From Myxococcota bacterium (lineage in GTDB: Bacteria; Myxococcota_A; UBA9160; UBA6930), in contig JANQOX010000001.1 in the NCBI GenBank assembly GCA_028285625.1, forward strand, positions 62,001-126,000: DNA of 64,000 nt, given 5' to 3'. The notes below the pieces were generated by a model. It was not told the origin of the DNA and made no database searches. It saw nothing but the letters and a program-made list of their open reading frames with translations. Of the stretch, positions 62,448-64,000 are shown piece after piece. The position numbers and the translations under genes are program-made. Numbering within the stretch: position 1 is the stretch's first letter; each line of letters starts with the position of its first letter.

Positions 62448-63920
62448 ATGCAGCAGCTCACGGGCCTCGATACCAGTTTTCTGAACATGGAGACGCCCAC
62501 CACCTACGGGCACGTCTGCGGTCTCGCCCTGTTCGATCCCTCGACCGCTCCCGGGGCCCCGCCGACGTTCGAGGACATGAAGAAGCTGATCTCCGATCGG
62601 CTTCATCTGCTGCCGCCCTACCGCCGCCGGCTGGTGACGGTGCCGTTCGGTCTCGATCACCCCTACTGGATCGAGGACCCCGACTTCGATCTCGACTTCC
62701 ACGTGCGGCACATCGGCCTGCCGCCGCCCGGCGACGATCGGCAGCTCGGCGAGCAGGTGTCGCGAATCGTGGCCCGTCCGCTCGATCGCAATCGTCCGCT
62801 CTGGGAGCTCTACGTGATCGAGGGCCTGCAGAACGGACTGGTCGCGCAACTCACCAAGATCCACCACAGCGCCATCGACGGCGTGTCGGGTGCGGAGATC
62901 CTGGCGAACCTGCTCGACCTCACGCCCGAGCCGCGCAAGGTCGACCCGCCGAAGCGCGCCTGGCGGCCCGAGCCCGAGCCGACGCAGCTCGAGATGATGA
63001 CCCGCGGGCTGGTCGCCGTGGCGGGCACGCCGCGCAAGGCGTTCCGTCTGGGGCGCCAGGCGCTGCGCCATCTGCCGGCGCTGGCCGACTCTCTCGGTTT
63101 CGGCGAGCTCCCTGGTAGTACCGAGCTGAACCGGTTGATCGGGCGCCGCCCCGACCCGATGCTGGAAGAGGCCGCCACCCCGGCGCCGCGCACGTTCTTC
63201 AACGATCGCATCACGCCGCACCGCCGCTTCGCCTTCGGCTCGCTCTCCCTCGACGAGGTGAAGGAGATCAAGGGCCAGCTCGGCGCCACCGTGAACGACA
63301 TCGTGATGGCTCTGTGCGGCGGGGCGCTGCGGCGGTACCTGCTCGAGCGCAAGGCCCTGCCCGCGGACCCGCTGATCGCCATGGTGCCGGTGTCGGTGCG
63401 CACGGAGGAGCAGCAGGGAACGTACGGAAACCAGGTGTCGGCCATGACCGCGTCGCTGCACACCGACGTCGAAGACCCGATCGAGCGCGTCCGCCGCACC
63501 CACGAGTCCATGCGCGTGGCCAAGGAGAAGCACCAGGCGCTGCCGGCCTCGTTGCTTCAGGACTTCGCCCAGTTCGCGCCGCCCGCGGTCGCGGCCCGTG
63601 CCGCGCGCGTGATCGCGCGCGCGACGGTGGCCGAGTGGGTGGACGTGCCCTTCAACGTCGTGGTGTCGAACGTGCCGGGTCCGCAGTTTCCGCTCTACGG
63701 CGTGGGCTCGAAGTTGATCGCCAACTTCCCCGTATCCGCGATCAACGATGGCGTCGGGCTCAACATCACGGTCCAGAGCTACGACGGCAGCCTCGACTTC
63801 GGGCTCATCGCCTGTCGCGAGCTGATGCCCGATCTGTGGGACCTGATGGACGACCTGCGGGTCGCGCTACGCGAACTCAAGGAGGCGGCCAAGGCCGCCA
63901 GTGCAACGGAGGCGCAATGA
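62448..63920 (+). CDS. Wax ester synthase/diacylglycerol acyltransferase (WS/DGAT)
   Basis: The 490-residue bifunctional acyltransferase has the catalytic motif HHSAIDG (His139-His140 to Gly145), the N-terminal LTGLDTSFLNMETPTTYGHV and the C-terminal PFNVVVSNVPGPQFPLY and NITVQSYDG. It joins acyl-CoA to fatty alcohol or diacylglycerol to make wax esters or triacylglycerol. GGAGGG lies 4 nt before ATG 62448. Its stop overlaps the start of an acyl-CoA synthetase (ATGA), suggesting a lipid-storage or acyl-activation operon. Confidence 0.93.
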   Translation: MQQLTGLDTSFLNMETPTTYGHVCGLALFDPSTAPGAPPTFEDMKKLISDRLHLLPPYRRRLVTVPFGLDHPYWIEDPDFDLDFHVRHIGLPPPGDDRQLGEQVSRIVARPLDRNRPLWELYVIEGLQNGLVAQLTKIHHSAIDGVSGAEILANLLDLTPEPRKVDPPKRAWRPEPEPTQLEMMTRGLVAVAGTPRKAFRLGRQALRHLPALADSLGFGELPGSTELNRLIGRRPDPMLEEAATPAPRTFFNDRITPHRRFAFGSLSLDEVKEIKGQLGATVNDIVMALCGGALRRYLLERKALPADPLIAMVPVSVRTEEQQGTYGNQVSAMTASLHTDVEDPIERVRRTHESMRVAKEKHQALPASLLQDFAQFAPPAVAARAARVIARATVAEWVDVPFNVVVSNVPGPQFPLYGVGSKLIANFPVSAINDGVGLNITVQSYDGSLDFGLIACRELMPDLWDLMDDLRVALRELKEAAKAASATEAQ

Positions 63921-64000
63921 AGGAGTTGATCTTCCCGCGGCAGTACCTGCCCGCCATGGAGCAGTACGGCGAGAACGAGGGCATCGTCGACGGCGAGTAC
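63917..64000 (+). CDS. Start of an AMP-forming acyl-CoA synthetase (cut by window end)
   Basis: The first 28 codons (MKELIFPRQYLPAMEQYG and following ENEGIVDGEY) match the N-terminus of long-chain fatty-acyl-CoA synthetases of the ANL family. The ATG overlaps the WS/DGAT stop by 4 bases, so expression is coupled and the enzyme probably supplies acyl-CoA. The catalytic domains lie outside the window. Confidence 0.65.
   Translation, partial: MKELIFPRQYLPAMEQYGENEGIVDGEY

Overview
The window is a gene-dense, high-GC (roughly 70%) bacterial chromosome segment. It holds about 66 protein genes on both strands and no rRNA, tRNA, CRISPR array, transposase or integrase that I can see. Gene content is environmental and catabolic: acyl-CoA dehydrogenases, enoyl-CoA hydratases, a biotin-dependent acyl-CoA carboxylase with an AtuA-like protein, a CYP153-like P450, LLM/F420-type flavin enzymes, a Ddn-type nitroreductase, monomeric isocitrate dehydrogenase, WS/DGAT, a PEP-CTERM protein and SSS/DUF4212 symporter subunits. 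This mixture of proteobacterial and actinobacterial-like families suggests an uncultured, aerobic, Gram-negative lineage such as Myxococcota or another former deltaproteobacterial group. That placement is inference only.

Layout. 1-4.3 kb: end of a Vgb-like beta-propeller, a CopD-like membrane protein, a small exported protein, nei, an alpha/beta hydrolase and a DUF418 protein. 4.3-8.5 kb: two divergent TetR regulators around a perfect palindrome, a P450, an alpha/beta hydrolase and a small membrane protein. 8.5-13 kb: an aldo/keto reductase, SsuD-like and Gfo/Idh/MocA operon plus a second Gfo/Idh/MocA gene. 13-18 kb: a His-box hydroxylase, VOC and SRPBCC proteins, a DUF2959 lipoprotein, a MarR/lipoprotein pair and the PEP-CTERM protein. 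18-25 kb: sulfotransferase and DUF1214 pair, orphan TupA, ArsR with an SRPBCC-PDZ fusion, carotenoid oxygenase and a tandem GFA protein. 25-36 kb: a minus-strand operon (PF10118, LLM, MltF, PhyH), then isocitrate dehydrogenase, DUF4920, EstB-like esterase, Ddn, FMN hydroxy-acid oxidase and enoyl-CoA hydratase. 36-49 kb: a divergent acyl-CoA catabolic regulon. The minus arm carries ECH, TIGR03084, two ACADs, NMO and DUF3604; the plus arm carries carboxylase beta and alpha, AtuA-like and TetR. 49-56.7 kb: symporter pair, fructosamine kinase, two MAPEG proteins, ACR3 arsenite exporter, a selenocysteine redoxin and a GST. 56.7-64 kb: DUF1330, DAPDH-like reductase, SDR, TauD, SDR, lipoprotein, tandem hotdog, WS/DGAT and the start of an acyl-CoA synthetase.

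The most notable object is 54422-55648. An in-frame TGA at 54638 falls exactly where a redoxin's first active-site Cys belongs (W-U-P-P-C). A perfect 8-bp hairpin with a GGU loop follows 21 nt later, like a bacterial SECIS. The protein continues into a DsbD-alpha-like domain, is divergent from an ACR3 pump, and is flanked by MAPEG and GST genes, suggesting a thiol/selenol arsenic-defence module. Two further patterns stand out: several genes have a -10 box 6-8 nt before the start codon (leaderless transcripts), and a 23-bp tandem repeat makes two identical octapeptide reading frames linked by ATGA overlaps between an ECH gene and a TIGR03084 gene.

After choosing realistic starts, no intergenic stretch exceeds about 300 bases; the longest are roughly 100-205 bp.
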